From Cellulomonas wangsupingiae (GTDB taxonomy: Bacteria > Actinomycetota > Actinomycetes > Actinomycetales > Cellulomonadaceae), in NCBI RefSeq assembly GCF_024508275.1, contig NZ_CP101989.1, forward strand, positions 310,001-374,000: 64,000 nt of DNA, read 5' to 3'. Position 1 is the first letter of the stretch. Each line of letters begins with the position of its first letter. A program made the translations under genes and the position numbers. The notes below the pieces were generated by a model, which saw only the letters and a program-made list of their open reading frames with translations, made no database searches and had not been told where the DNA came from. Positions 1 through 8,625 of this stretch are shown piece by piece.

Positions 1-903
1 GCCGACGGGGAGTACGACCTCGTCGTCGGGGACGAGGCGTGGGACGTCGACCACCACCTGCACGAGAACCCCGAGCTCAAGCGCTTCTCGTTCGCGTGGC
101 TCACCGACTTCGTCGGCTGGCTGCCCATGCCCGACGGCGGTGCGCGCGAGGCGGCGCTGACCGCCGACTACAACGCCGAGATGATCGAGCAGCGCGCCCG
201 GTTCGCGCGCGTGCGGGACCGGTCGGTGTTCGTCGGGTCGCTCGGTGACGTCGTCGACGTGCCGTTCGGGCCCGGGCTGCCGTCGATCCGGTCCTGGACG
301 GCCGACAACTACGACTTCGCCGGGTACGTGACGGGGTTCGACGCGGGTGCCGCCGCGGCGGGTGCGGCCGACGTGCGCGCGTCGCTGGGCGTGCGCGACG
401 ACGAGCGCCTGTGCGTCGTGACGGTCGGCGGGTCGGGGGTGGGTGCGCCGCTGCTGCGCCGCGTGCTCGACGCCGTGCCCGCGGCGCGGGCCATGGTGCC
501 GGACCTGCGGTTCGTCGTCGTCGCCGGGCCGCGCATCGACCCCGCGTCGCTCCCGGTGCCGGACGGCGCGACCGTCCTGGGGTACGTCCCGGACCTCTAC
601 CGGCTGTCCGCCGCGTGCGACGTCGCGGTCGTCCAGGGCGGGCTGACGACGTGCATGGAGCTGACCGCGCTGCGCAAGCCGTTCGTGTACGTCCCGCTGC
701 GCCACCACTTCGAGCAGACGTACCACGTGCGCGCGCGCCTCGACCGGTACGGCGCCGGCCGGCACCTGCCGTACGCCGACGCGCTCGACCCCGACGGGCT
801 GGCCGAGGCGGTCGCGAAGGAGGCCGCGCGCGAGGTGGCGTACCGGCCGGTCGAGACGGACGGGGCCGCGCGCGCCGCGGCGATGCTGGCCGGGCTGGTG
901 TGA
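1..903 (+). CDS. Glycosyltransferase, GT28/MurG-like C-terminal half (5' end outside window)
   Basis: The frame is open from the first base of the window, so the N-terminal domain and start lie upstream. The visible 300 residues hold a nucleotide-sugar-binding C-terminal Rossmann domain. It has a GGSGVG turn after a short strand, a GYVPDLYRLSAACDVAV stretch, and a donor-site segment VVQGGLTTCMELTALRKPF followed by PLRHHFEQ. This order matches UDP-sugar transferases of the MurG/macrolide glycosyltransferase fold (family knowledge). The acceptor cannot be inferred. It is convergent with the sugar dehydrogenase gene, with only 18 bases between the stop codons and no clear terminator. Confidence 0.75.
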   Translation, partial: ADGEYDLVVGDEAWDVDHHLHENPELKRFSFAWLTDFVGWLPMPDGGAREAALTADYNAEMIEQRARFARVRDRSVFVGSLGDVVDVPFGPGLPSIRSWTADNYDFAGYVTGFDAGAAAAGAADVRASLGVRDDERLCVVTVGGSGVGAPLLRRVLDAVPAARAMVPDLRFVVVAGPRIDPASLPVPDGATVLGYVPDLYRLSAACDVAVVQGGLTTCMELTALRKPFVYVPLRHHFEQTYHVRARLDRYGAGRHLPYADALDPDGLAEAVAKEAAREVAYRPVETDGAARAAAMLAGLV

Positions 904-921
904 CGCGCGCGTACCGGACGG

Positions 922-2085
922 TCACCCCGCGACGAGCTCGACACGCAGGATGCGGTCGTCACCGGGCCGCGGGTCGGTGCCGCCCCAGGTCGCGCCGTCG
1001 GTGTTGGACGTGACGAGCCACAGCGCGCCGTCGGGCGCGACCTCGACGGTGCGGATGCGGCCCTGCTCGCCGGTGAACCACTCCACGGGGTCGCCCGCGG
1101 GCCGCGGGCCGTCGACCGGGAGCTGCCAGAGGCGCTGCCCGCCGAGCGCGCCCATCCAGATCGAGCCGCCGGCGTAGGCGATGCCCGACGGGGACGCGTC
1201 GTCGGGGTGGATCGTGAAGACGGGCGGCTCGCCGTGGTCCCCGGCGGTGCCCTCGGACGCCGGCCAGCCGTAGTCGAGCCCGGGCCGCAGGACGTTGAGC
1301 TCGTCCCAGGTGCGGTGCCCCAGCTCCGAGGCGTACGCGGTGCCGTCGGGGCCGAACGCGATCCCCTGGACGTTGCGGTGGCCCGACGAGTAGATCGGCG
1401 AGCCCGACGGGTTGTCGTCGGGGACGGTGCCGTCCATGGCGATCCGCAGGATCTTGCCGTTCAGCGAGTCGGGCGTGGCGGCGTTGGCCGGCTCGAAGGC
1501 GTCCCCGGTGCCGATCCACAGGTGGCCGTCGGGGCCCACCGCGATCCGGCCTCCGTGGTGCCGGTCGGCTGTCTCGATGCCGTCGAGCAGCAGGCGGTCC
1601 ACGCGCATCGAGCGCAGGTCGGCCGCGACGGTGAGGGCGACGACGCGGTTGGTGGGGGACGACGAGACGTAGGCGTAGACGGTGCGGTCCTCGGTGAAGT
1701 CCGGGGAGGCCGCGATGCCCAGCAGGCCGCCCTCGGAGCTGAGCTCGACGTCGGGGACGACGCCGACCACGGTCGGTGCCGCGTCGGGTGCGAGGTGCAG
1801 GATCTCGCCGGTGGAGCGGCTGGAGACCAGCGCCGTGCCGTCGGGCAGGAACGTCAGGCCCCACGGCATGACGAGGTCGGTCGCGATCTCGGTGACGGCG
1901 CCGGGGACGAGCCGCGGGCCGTCCGGCGAGGCGGGGGAGTCGGGGGACGTCGCCGAGGGCGCCACCGTCGTGGCGGAGGGTGCGTCGGCGCCCTGCGTGC
2001 ACCCGGCCAGCAGCAGCACGGAGGCGGCCGCTGCTGCCGACCAGCGCACACGGCCGGGTGGTCTGGTGCGGGGGGATGTGGGCAT
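922..2085 (-). CDS. PQQ-dependent sugar dehydrogenase-family lipoprotein
   Basis: The 387-residue protein begins with a lipoprotein signal: arginines, a hydrophobic stretch, then LLAGC with the lipidated Cys at residue 29. A low-complexity Ser/Pro/Thr linker follows. The rest is a six-bladed beta-propeller of the glucose/sorbosone dehydrogenase family: [15 protein letters not shown] in blade 1, a [20 protein letters not shown] segment carrying the likely catalytic His, [14 protein letters not shown], and a C-terminal GLDYGWP. Such enzymes oxidise aldoses with PQQ at the outer membrane face; substrate here is unknown. A GGAGA ribosome site precedes the ATG. It is divergent from a TetR gene, the probable regulator. 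Confidence 0.85.
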   Translation of the reverse strand: MPTSPRTRPPGRVRWSAAAAASVLLLAGCTQGADAPSATTVAPSATSPDSPASPDGPRLVPGAVTEIATDLVMPWGLTFLPDGTALVSSRSTGEILHLAPDAAPTVVGVVPDVELSSEGGLLGIAASPDFTEDRTVYAYVSSSPTNRVVALTVAADLRSMRVDRLLLDGIETADRHHGGRIAVGPDGHLWIGTGDAFEPANAATPDSLNGKILRIAMDGTVPDDNPSGSPIYSSGHRNVQGIAFGPDGTAYASELGHRTWDELNVLRPGLDYGWPASEGTAGDHGEPPVFTIHPDDASPSGIAYAGGSIWMGALGGQRLWQLPVDGPRPAGDPVEWFTGEQGRIRTVEVAPDGALWLVTSNTDGATWGGTDPRPGDDRILRVELVAG

Positions 2086-2117
2086 CGTCGTCTCCTGTCA
2101 TCGCGAATCACCGATAA

Positions 2118-2206
2118 CAGCGACGCTAACACTTCGGCGCTAGCGCCGATAGCCGCTAGATGTGAGCACTGTTCCAGGACGGGCTCGACGCCTGTTAGCG
2201 TCGCTG
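2118..2206. promoter_or_regulatory. Divergent promoter pair with TetR-type operator
   Basis: A 13-base sequence, GTTAGCGTCGCTG, occurs twice in inverted orientation: on the minus strand at 2130-2118 and on the plus strand at 2194-2206. Each copy contains TAGCGT, a good -10 element pointing towards its own gene. Between them, at 2134-2149, lies a perfect 16-base palindrome TCGGCGCTAGCGCCGA. The plus-strand -10 (2196-2201) is six bases from the TetR GTG, so that transcript is probably leaderless. The arrangement suggests one repressor controls both directions. Confidence 0.6.
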
Positions 2207-2207
2207 C

Positions 2208-2918
2208 GTGAGCGACGCCGTGCGGGCCAGGATCATCGACGCGGCCCTGCGCCTGCTGGACGAGGGCGGGCCGGAGGCGATGTCGACGCGCGCGGTCGGC
2301 GCCGCCGCAGGAGTCCAGGCCCCGACGATCTACCGGCTCTTCGGGGACAAGCAAGGGCTGCTCGACGCGGTCACCGCGCAACGGTTCGAGGAGTACCTCG
2401 CGGCCAAGACGCAGCGCGCCCGCGCCGACGACCCGGTGGACGACCTGCGCCTCGGCTGGGACCTGCACGTCGGCTTCGGGCTCGCGAACCCGGCCGTGTA
2501 CGTCGCGATCTACGGCGCCCCGCGCGCGGGGGAGCCGGCGCCCGCCGTACGGCGCTCGGAGGAGATCCTCGTGGCGATGATGCGCCGGGTCGCCGCCGCC
2601 GGCCGCCTGCGCGTCGACGAGGACACCGCGGCCCAGGTGTTCCACGCCGCGGGACGCGGGACGACGCTGCTGCTCATCGGCACGCCCGCGCCCGAGCGTG
2701 ACGAGCGGGTGCCCGAGATCGCCCGCGAGGCGATGATCGCCGCCCTCACCACGCAGGCGGTCGACGCGCCCGCCGCGGAGCCGCTGGAGGTGGCCGCGCG
2801 CACGGTCCGCGCCGCGCTGCCCGACGTCGACGTCCTCAGTCCCGGCGAGAAGCAGCTGCTCGCCGAGTGGCTCGACCGGCTGGCGGTCCCGGGAGTGGCG
2901 GCCCGAGCCGGCGCGTGA
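2208..2918 (+). CDS. TetR/AcrR family transcriptional regulator
   Basis: This is a one-component repressor of 236 residues, slightly longer than the usual 190-220. The N-terminal 50 residues form the TetR DNA-binding domain: RARIIDAALRLLDEGG, then ALSTRAV-like helix 2 (MSTRAVGAAAG) and recognition helix VQAPTIYRLFGDKQGLL. The remainder is a helical ligand-binding domain without obvious relatives. The GTG start is supported by a -10 TAGCGT six bases upstream and absence of a Shine-Dalgarno site, i.e. a leaderless transcript. By position it should control itself and the divergent sugar dehydrogenase lipoprotein through the palindrome between them. The inducer is unknown. Confidence 0.87.
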   Translation: MSDAVRARIIDAALRLLDEGGPEAMSTRAVGAAAGVQAPTIYRLFGDKQGLLDAVTAQRFEEYLAAKTQRARADDPVDDLRLGWDLHVGFGLANPAVYVAIYGAPRAGEPAPAVRRSEEILVAMMRRVAAAGRLRVDEDTAAQVFHAAGRGTTLLLIGTPAPERDERVPEIAREAMIAALTTQAVDAPAAEPLEVAARTVRAALPDVDVLSPGEKQLLAEWLDRLAVPGVAARAGA

Positions 2919-2976
2919 CTCCCGCGGCCGACCACCGCCGCGACGTCGACCGGTAGGCGGCGACCGCGCGGCGTCC

Positions 2977-3888
2977 TCAGCCCGCGTCCGCCCACCGCAG
3001 CACGCGCAGCGCCAGCAGCGTCACCCAGCGGCTCGGCGCGCCCTCGTCCTCGCCGAGCTCGACGAGCAGCCGGTCGTGGTGCCGCTGCCCCAGGAGCCAG
3101 CGTCCGTCGTCGCCGCGCGCGGACGCGAGCACGTCGAGCGCCTCCCGCATCCGCTCGTCGGGCGCGGGCCGTGTCAGGCGCAGGTGGTCCAGCGCGCGTC
3201 CGACGTCGTAGTACCAGCCGTGCGGGAACGCCAGGCGCTGCCAGCGCTCCTGCCCGACCTGCCCGTCCGACAGGCGTCGCAGCAGGTGCCGGTCCAGCAG
3301 GTACTCCTCGCCGCGGACGCGGGCCGCGCTCACCGCGGGGTCGGCCTCGACGCGTCGCTCGTACTCCCGCAGCCCTTCGAGCACGTTGATCGTCGTGTCG
3401 AACGACCCGCGCGTCGAGCTGTTCTCCTGCTCGCAGTTCCACCCGCCGTCGGCCATCTGCTCGCCCAGCAGCCGCTCGACGACGCCGCGCACGTCCTGCC
3501 CGAAGTACGCACCCGTCGCGACCGTGCGTCCGTTGATGCAGGGCTCGACCTCACCGTCGAAGAACCGCAGGCGCGGGTCGTACTCCCAGCGCGCCGCCTC
3601 GTGCACGGGGGCGAGCGCGCGGCGCGCCTGCAAGCTGTCCGGGTCCAGGCCGAACGTGCGCAACAGCCGCAGCGTCGCCTCGGTCGAGACCCACTCGGGG
3701 AAGAACGTGCCGCCGCTCCACCGCCCGTCCGGGTCCTGCGCGGCCAGCAGGTGCGCGCCCCACCCCTCGTGCGCGACGCGGGCGCGCTCGCGCGCGACCT
3801 CGTCCGGCGGTGCGTCGGTCAGGTCCCGCAGGACCTGCCAGCGCAGGGCGGGGTCGGAGTCCAGGAGCCACGCGACGACGTCGTCCAT
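2977..3888 (-). CDS. Prenyltransferase/squalene-cyclase-like alpha-alpha toroid protein
   Basis: This 303-residue soluble protein has repeated QW-like motifs typical of the alpha-alpha barrel shared by terpene cyclases and protein prenyltransferases: QDPDGRWSGG near residue 50, MADGGWNCE near 145 and RGDDGRWLLGQ near 255. It also has a WVSTEATLRLL helix between. It lacks the DxDD or DCTAE cyclase motifs I would expect of a true cyclase, and is too short for one. It therefore probably binds rather than cyclises a ligand. A possible promoter with TTGACT-like sequence lies at 3912-3922, upstream of the ATG. No operon partner is evident. Function unknown. Confidence 0.65.
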   Translation of the reverse strand: MDDVVAWLLDSDPALRWQVLRDLTDAPPDEVARERARVAHEGWGAHLLAAQDPDGRWSGGTFFPEWVSTEATLRLLRTFGLDPDSLQARRALAPVHEAARWEYDPRLRFFDGEVEPCINGRTVATGAYFGQDVRGVVERLLGEQMADGGWNCEQENSSTRGSFDTTINVLEGLREYERRVEADPAVSAARVRGEEYLLDRHLLRRLSDGQVGQERWQRLAFPHGWYYDVGRALDHLRLTRPAPDERMREALDVLASARGDDGRWLLGQRHHDRLLVELGEDEGAPSRWVTLLALRVLRWADAG

Positions 3889-3958
3889 CCCACGATGCTC
3901 CCGCGCCCGCCCGTCAAGTCAAGGGCCGCCGGAAGGCGCCGGACCACGAGCTCGGCGG

Positions 3959-4678
3959 TCAGCCGGGGGTGCGGACCATGCCGAAGACCGTGCGGCGCCG
4001 CAGCCGGAAGCCGAGTCGCTCGTAGATCGCGATCACGCCGGTGCTGGTCGCGGCGGCGTGCAGGAGGACGCGGTCCCCGCGGGCGCGGGCGTGGTGCGCG
4101 ACGTCGAGCACGAGCCGCGTCGCCAGGCCCTGTCGCCGGTGGTCGGGGTCGGTGCACACGGCGCTGATCTCGGTCCAGCCGGCGGGCTGCAGCCGCTCGC
4201 CGGCCATCGCGACCAGCCGGCCGTCGCGCCGGATGCCGACGTACCGACCGAGCTCGTGCGTGCGGGCCGCGAAGGGTCCCGGTTCGGTCCGCGCGACGAG
4301 TGCGAGGATCTCCGGCACGTCCGCTGCACCGAGCACCACGGCCTCGTCGTCGGGCCGTGCCGCCAGCGCGTCCGTCTCGACGAGCTGCACGCCCGCGCCG
4401 CTGTCGATGACCTCCCACCCGGCCGGCAGCACGGGCGCCTCGGCGCCCGCCAGCGGGAACGGCCGGCCCGGCCCGACGAGGTCGACGATCGCGTCCCACA
4501 CGTCGGGGTCCTCCCACGAGCGCACCGCCGCGAACGGCGACACCTCCGGCAGGTACCGCCGCACGAGGTCGTTGCCCTCGGACAGTGCCGCGTGCCGCCC
4601 GATCAGCGAGTACCAGGCGGGGTTGTCGAGCACGTCGACGTCCGTCGGCTCGAGCGTGCGCCCCTGATCGCGTCCCAC
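3959..4678 (-). CDS. GNAT family N-acetyltransferase
   Basis: I start this 239-residue protein at the GTG preceded by GAGGAGAGGA, because sequence further upstream in frame is antisense to a secreted-protein gene. The C-terminal 110 residues are a GNAT fold: EISAVCTDPDHRRQGLATRL carries the acetyl-CoA pyrophosphate loop (RRQGLA), followed by ALLHAAATSTGVIAIYERLGF, the usual beta-6/alpha-4 element. The N-terminal half (ALSEGNDLVRRYLPEVSPF) resembles the FR47-like subgroup. Acetyl-CoA dependent transfer to a small amine is expected; the substrate is not known. It lies alone between unrelated genes. Confidence 0.8.
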   Translation of the reverse strand: MGRDQGRTLEPTDVDVLDNPAWYSLIGRHAALSEGNDLVRRYLPEVSPFAAVRSWEDPDVWDAIVDLVGPGRPFPLAGAEAPVLPAGWEVIDSGAGVQLVETDALAARPDDEAVVLGAADVPEILALVARTEPGPFAARTHELGRYVGIRRDGRLVAMAGERLQPAGWTEISAVCTDPDHRRQGLATRLVLDVAHHARARGDRVLLHAAATSTGVIAIYERLGFRLRRRTVFGMVRTPG

Positions 4679-4795
4679 CGGTCGTCCTCTCCTCGCCCCC
4701 GCTGCCGTGGCGATCGTAGGCACGTGCTGCGGCGAGGCCACGCACGCGGCGGGCCGGGCCCGCTGCGGGGGAGTCCGCCGGTTCGCGTCGTCAAT

Positions 4796-4865
4796 CGTTT
4801 CGCCGGTGGATCCGCGGGGTGGGCCGCTGCCTAGCATCCGAAGGTCTCCACCCCCCATCGAAACG
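4796..4865 (+). promoter_or_regulatory. Candidate promoter with inverted repeat before secreted protein gene
   Basis: An inverted repeat, CGTTTCG at 4796-4802 and CGAAACG at 4859-4865, flanks a -10-like TAGCAT at 4832-4837. The arms are separated by 56 bases, so looping or two half-sites would be needed. The downstream arm would lie in the 5' leader. No convincing -35 is seen. The pairing could be chance in a 7-base arm. Confidence 0.3.
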
Positions 4866-4877
4866 GCTGGTGCTCGC

Positions 4878-5690
4878 ATGAGGACGATCCCGACCCTGGT
4901 CACCGCGGCCGCGCTCGCCGCGACCACGCTCGCGCTGGCGCCCGTCGCGGCCGCCGGTGGCGGGCACGGCCCCGGGCAGGGCCACGGCCAGCGCGGGCCG
5001 TGCGCGCGGACCGACGCGCTGTTCTGCGAGGACTTCGAGTCCCAGCCGCTGGGCGGGCCCGCGAGCCTCGACTGGGGTGTCGACACGCGCCGCGGGACGC
5101 TGACGGTCGAGCGCGCGGGGCGCGCCGGCAAGGTGATGCGCGTGCACACCGAGGACAACGGGCAGGCGTTCCTCGAGGTCACGGACTTCGCGGTGCCGGG
5201 CAACACGTTCTACGGCCGGCTGCGGATCAAGGTCGACGACTTCCCGACGGCCCCCGACTGGGCGCACTTCACGCTGGTCGAGGTCACCGGCTCGGGCAGC
5301 GACGAGATCGTCCGGCCACTCGGCGGGCAGTTCGCGCCCACGGTCGGCCCCGACGCCACGTTCTGGGGCGTCGGCGCCGACGGCGGGCCGACGGGCGACT
5401 GGACGAGCTGGCAGGAGTCCGCGCCCACGGTCGAGGACCGCTGGCAGTGCGTCGAGTTCGAGTGGTACGCCCCGGAGAACCGGGTCGCCGTGTGGTTCGA
5501 CGGCGTGCCGCAGCCGGACCTGACGGTGACCACGACCGAGCACGGCGGCGCCGACGTCGACTTCGTCCTGCCGACCGCGGACACCGTGCGGATCGGCTGG
5601 CAGCTCTACCAGGGCGGGTCGACGCCCGGCGCCTACGACGTGTGGGTCGACGACGTCACGCTCGACACCGAGCGGGTCGGCTGCCGCTGA
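4878..5690 (+). CDS. Secreted concanavalin A-like (Cip1-like) protein
   Basis: The ATG at this position gives a clear Sec signal peptide (MRTIPTLVTAAALAATTLAL, cleavage near APVAAAGG). A Gly/His-rich linker follows, then a domain starting CARTDALFCEDFES. The roughly 230-residue domain has alternating beta strands with Trp-rich segments (PDWAHFTLVEV, EFEWYAPENRVAVWFDG, RIGWQLYQGG, YDVWVDDVTLD), fitting the jelly-roll of polysaccharide lyases and the Cip1 cellulose-induced protein. It lacks a carbohydrate-binding module. In a cellulolytic actinobacterium a role in polysaccharide breakdown or binding is plausible but not shown. Paired Cys at both ends could form a disulfide. Confidence 0.6.
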   Translation: MRTIPTLVTAAALAATTLALAPVAAAGGGHGPGQGHGQRGPCARTDALFCEDFESQPLGGPASLDWGVDTRRGTLTVERAGRAGKVMRVHTEDNGQAFLEVTDFAVPGNTFYGRLRIKVDDFPTAPDWAHFTLVEVTGSGSDEIVRPLGGQFAPTVGPDATFWGVGADGGPTGDWTSWQESAPTVEDRWQCVEFEWYAPENRVAVWFDGVPQPDLTVTTTEHGGADVDFVLPTADTVRIGWQLYQGGSTPGAYDVWVDDVTLDTERVGCR

Positions 5691-5711
5691 CGACCCGGTC
5701 CGGCCGGACCG

Positions 5712-6041
5712 TCAGAGGAACGGGCGCAGCTCGACGCGCCGTCCGCAGGCTCGGGACGCGTCGGTCGCCAGCCCGAGCGCCGTGGCGTGGTCGGCGGCCT
5801 CGACGACCCAGAACCCGGCGACGTACTCGGTCGTCTCGAGGAACGGGCCGTCGGTCCGCAGCGGCGGGCCGTCGCCGGTCGCGTCGACGACCGTCGACGC
5901 CCAGGGCGCGGCGAGCCCGCCGGCGAGGACCCACTGGTCGGCCGCGACGAGGCGGTCGTTGTACTCGTCGATGGACGCGATCTCCGCCGCTGTCGCGGTG
6001 CCGGTCGCGTCGTCGATCACGGACATGAGGTAACGGGCCAC
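5712..6041 (-). CDS. YCII-related (DGPF) domain protein
   Basis: A 109-residue single-domain protein. The GTG start gives MARYLMSVIDDATG and is placed by GGAGG five bases upstream; the longer open frame is not supported. Family features are WVLAGGL, the DGPFLETTEYVAGFWVVEA segment that names the DGPF/YCII family, and a final strand RRVELRPF. YCII folds are ferredoxin-like dimers with a conserved His/Asp pair. In actinobacteria these proteins usually sit beside sigma factors; no sigma gene is present here. Biochemical role unknown. Confidence 0.8.
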   Translation of the reverse strand: MARYLMSVIDDATGTATAAEIASIDEYNDRLVAADQWVLAGGLAAPWASTVVDATGDGPPLRTDGPFLETTEYVAGFWVVEAADHATALGLATDASRACGRRVELRPFL

Positions 6042-6243
6042 GGGAACCTCCGGGTGCTGGTCACGCCCCGTGCGGAGCGTCTCGACACGGTGACGCACGG
6101 GGTCGCGCGCTTTCGACACCCGGCTGAGCGTGCCAGGTCCGCCGCGCGTGCGGCGTACCGCGCCGGCCTCCTGGGGATCGAGGCTTCCCGGCGGTGGGGC
6201 ACGCCGGTTACGGTCGTCGGACCGACGGCGACGAGGAGACGTC

Positions 6244-6993
6244 ATGGCGACGTTCGACCGGTCCGACGACCTGCGCGGCGCGACGTTCGTCGGCGTCGAC
6301 CTCACCGGTGCCCGGTTCCGGGGGTCCGAGCTGTCCGGTGTCGTCATGCGCGGCGTCGAGATCGGCGGGGCGGACGTCGACGCGCCGTGGCTGCCGCACG
6401 CGGACTTCTTCCGCGTCAACGGGGTCGACGTCATCCCGCTGGTGGAGGCCGAGCTCGACCGCCGGTTCCCCGGTCGGGAGCTGCGTCGGGCGGGTGACCC
6501 CGAGGGTCTGCGCGCCGCCTGGCGCGCGCTCGAGCGGACGTGGGAGGCGACCACCGCGCGGGCGGCGGCGCTCCCGCCGGGTGCGGTCGACGTGTCGGTC
6601 GACGGCGAGTGGTCCTTCGCCCAGACGCTGCGCCACCTGGTGATGGCGACGGACACGTGGTTGCGCCGCGCCGTCCTGGGGGTCGCGCAGCCGTACCACC
6701 CGATCGGTCAGACGGACCACGGGTACGCGCTCGACGGCAACGACCCGTCCGTCTTCTCCGCTGTCACACCGCCGTACGACGAGGTCCTGGAGGTCCGCGC
6801 GGGACGGCAGGCCATGGTGCGCGAGCTGCTCGCGACGGTGACACCGGAGGAGCTCGCGGTCGAACGGCGCAACCCGTGGGCGCCGGAGCACCCGGAGACG
6901 ACGCTGTCGTGCCTGCACGTGATCCTCGAGGAGGAGTGGGAGCACCACCGGTACGCGGTGCGCGACCTCGCGGTGATCGAGGCCCGCGGCTGA
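6244..6993 (+). CDS. Pentapeptide-repeat plus DinB-superfamily protein
   Basis: The chosen ATG follows GAGGAGACGTC. Residues 8-50 contain A(D/N)LxG-like pentapeptide repeats (DLRGATFVGVDLTGARFRGS). From about residue 80 the protein is a DinB four-helix bundle: a helix with HLVMATDTWLRR and a last helix EEEWEHHRYAVRDL. These His residues match the usual metal triad. DinB-fold enzymes include mycothiol-dependent transferases, which fits actinobacteria, but no thiol partner gene is nearby. Coupling of a short pentapeptide stretch to DinB is uncommon and may help dimerisation. Confidence 0.75.
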   Translation: MATFDRSDDLRGATFVGVDLTGARFRGSELSGVVMRGVEIGGADVDAPWLPHADFFRVNGVDVIPLVEAELDRRFPGRELRRAGDPEGLRAAWRALERTWEATTARAAALPPGAVDVSVDGEWSFAQTLRHLVMATDTWLRRAVLGVAQPYHPIGQTDHGYALDGNDPSVFSAVTPPYDEVLEVRAGRQAMVRELLATVTPEELAVERRNPWAPEHPETTLSCLHVILEEEWEHHRYAVRDLAVIEARG

Positions 6994-7017
6994 GCCGCGC
7001 GGCGGCGGCGTGCCCCC

Positions 7018-7032
7018 GGCCGCTCAGCGGCC
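7018..7032. terminator. Short perfect hairpin at the DinB/ABC permease boundary
   Basis: The sequence GGCCGCTCAGCGGCC is a perfect inverted repeat with 7-base arms and a 1-base centre. It contains the permease stop codon and sits just after the convergent DinB gene. There is no T-tract. The one-base loop is too tight for an ideal hairpin, so a terminator role is only possible. Confidence 0.3.
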
Positions 7033-8625
7033 CACGTCCCGTCGCCGGAAGCCGGCGAACCCGACGGCGACGAGCCCGGCCGTCACGAGCGTGAGCCACC
7101 CGAGCCCCGTCCAGTCGGGGGCGGCGGCCGTCGCGTCGGGGACGTGCCAGAACGGGCTGATGCCCAGCACCCAGTCGTCGAGGCCGAACGTGGGGCCCAG
7201 GAGCGTGAGCATGAACGACGCGACCAGGCCCGCCCAGGCGGCGAGCGCGGCCGCCGGCCGGGCCCCGACGGCGGCGACGGACACCGCGACGACGGTCCAG
7301 ACCGCCGGGACGGTCGCGAGGGTCTGCAGCAGGACGTCCTCGACCGTCACGCCGATGTCGGCGCGCGACGCCATGACGGCCACGACGACCCCGGCGCCGA
7401 GCACGTAGCACGTGACCGCCGTGAGGGCGACGGCGACGTGGCTCGCGTAGTACCGCCCGCGGCCGAGCGCCCCCGCGAGCAGCGGCTCGACACGGTCGTC
7501 CAGCTCCTCCGTGCGCACCCGCACGACGGCCTGGATGCCGGGGACGGCGGCGATGATCCCGACGAGGCTGAGCACCGTGCGGATGAACGCACCGGTGATG
7601 GCCTCGGGGCTCGTCGCGCCGGACGCGAGGATCTGCTGCACGCCGGAGTCGCCGGACAGCACGTCCGTGATCGACGTCGTGAAGTACCCGAACACGACGC
7701 CCAGGGCGGCGAACGCGATCGCCCAGGTCACCAGCGTCGCCCGGCCGAGCCGCAGCGCCAGCCGCAGGGGACCGCGCGTGGCGCCGCGGGCCGGGCCGGG
7801 GCGCTGCGCGATCGAGCCCTGACCGAAGTCGCGGCGTGCCTGCAGGACGAACGCGACGGCCACGAGGGCGACGGTGAGCGCGACCGCGAGCAGCAGCGGC
7901 GCCCAGTGGTCGCCCGTGGCGGGGCGGGTCTCGAGCATCCAGCCCAGCGGGTTGGCCCAGACGGTCCACGTCGGGGCGTCCAGGGAGATGCAGAACCCGC
8001 GGGCCAGGTACAGGACGCCCAGGGTCCCGACGGCCAGGGAGCTCGCCGTCCGGGCGTCCGAGCCGAGCTGTGCGGTGACGGCGGCGACCGCGGCGAACAT
8101 CCAGCCGCTCGCGGTGAACGTGGCGCCCAGCAGCAGGGACGCCTCCCAGGCCCCGCCGCACAGGGCGGTCACGACGCCGGCGACGACACCGGCGGCGAGC
8201 GAACCCGCGAGCGCGACGGCGACGCCGGTCAGCAGCCGCGCCGAGCGGCCCATGACCCCGGAGGCCAGCAGCTCGGCCTGGCCGGAGTCCTCCTGCGCGC
8301 GGGTCGTGCGCGTGACCGTGAGGACCGCCCCGAGGGCGACGAAGAACCCGCCGAGGGCGAGGCTGCGCCACGCGTTGAACCCGTCGACGGTGGTCAGGTC
8401 GTACGCGGGGCCGAAGACCAGGCCGAGGGCGGGGTTGGCCCCGATGGCGGCCGACAGCGCGAGCCGCGCCGGGACGTCGGGGAACACCCAGGGGAAGACG
8501 ATCACGGACGACGCCGAGAGCACCGTGACGACCAGCACCCACGGTGCGAAGTGGCGCCCGTCGTGCCGGGCGGTGGCGCGCAGCAGGGGTCGCGCCCCCG
8601 TGAGGGTCGCGGTGGCCGCGGTCAT
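7024..8625 (-). CDS. ABC exporter permease (fused two-half type)
   Basis: The 533-residue protein has about twelve hydrophobic segments in two similar halves, as in actinobacterial antibiotic exporters whose permease is a tandem of two ABC-2 units. Each half opens with a helix then an amphipathic coupling region ([20 protein letters not shown] and [19 protein letters not shown]). These two related segments mark the internal duplication. The ATG overlaps the TGA of the ATPase gene by four bases, so the two are translationally coupled. It should form the membrane channel of that ATPase. Substrate is unknown; drug or peptide export is likely. Confidence 0.85.
   Translation of the reverse strand: MTAATATLTGARPLLRATARHDGRHFAPWVLVVTVLSASSVIVFPWVFPDVPARLALSAAIGANPALGLVFGPAYDLTTVDGFNAWRSLALGGFFVALGAVLTVTRTTRAQEDSGQAELLASGVMGRSARLLTGVAVALAGSLAAGVVAGVVTALCGGAWEASLLLGATFTASGWMFAAVAAVTAQLGSDARTASSLAVGTLGVLYLARGFCISLDAPTWTVWANPLGWMLETRPATGDHWAPLLLAVALTVALVAVAFVLQARRDFGQGSIAQRPGPARGATRGPLRLALRLGRATLVTWAIAFAALGVVFGYFTTSITDVLSGDSGVQQILASGATSPEAITGAFIRTVLSLVGIIAAVPGIQAVVRVRTEELDDRVEPLLAGALGRGRYYASHVAVALTAVTCYVLGAGVVVAVMASRADIGVTVEDVLLQTLATVPAVWTVVAVSVAAVGARPAAALAAWAGLVASFMLTLLGPTFGLDDWVLGISPFWHVPDATAAAPDWTGLGWLTLVTAGLVAVGFAGFRRRDVGR

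Noticed and set aside
1207..2211. Long plus-strand open frame opposite the sugar dehydrogenase
   Set aside because: High-GC DNA keeps antisense frames open. Its product is low-complexity Gly/Arg/Val with no domain, while the opposite strand encodes a full beta-propeller lipoprotein.
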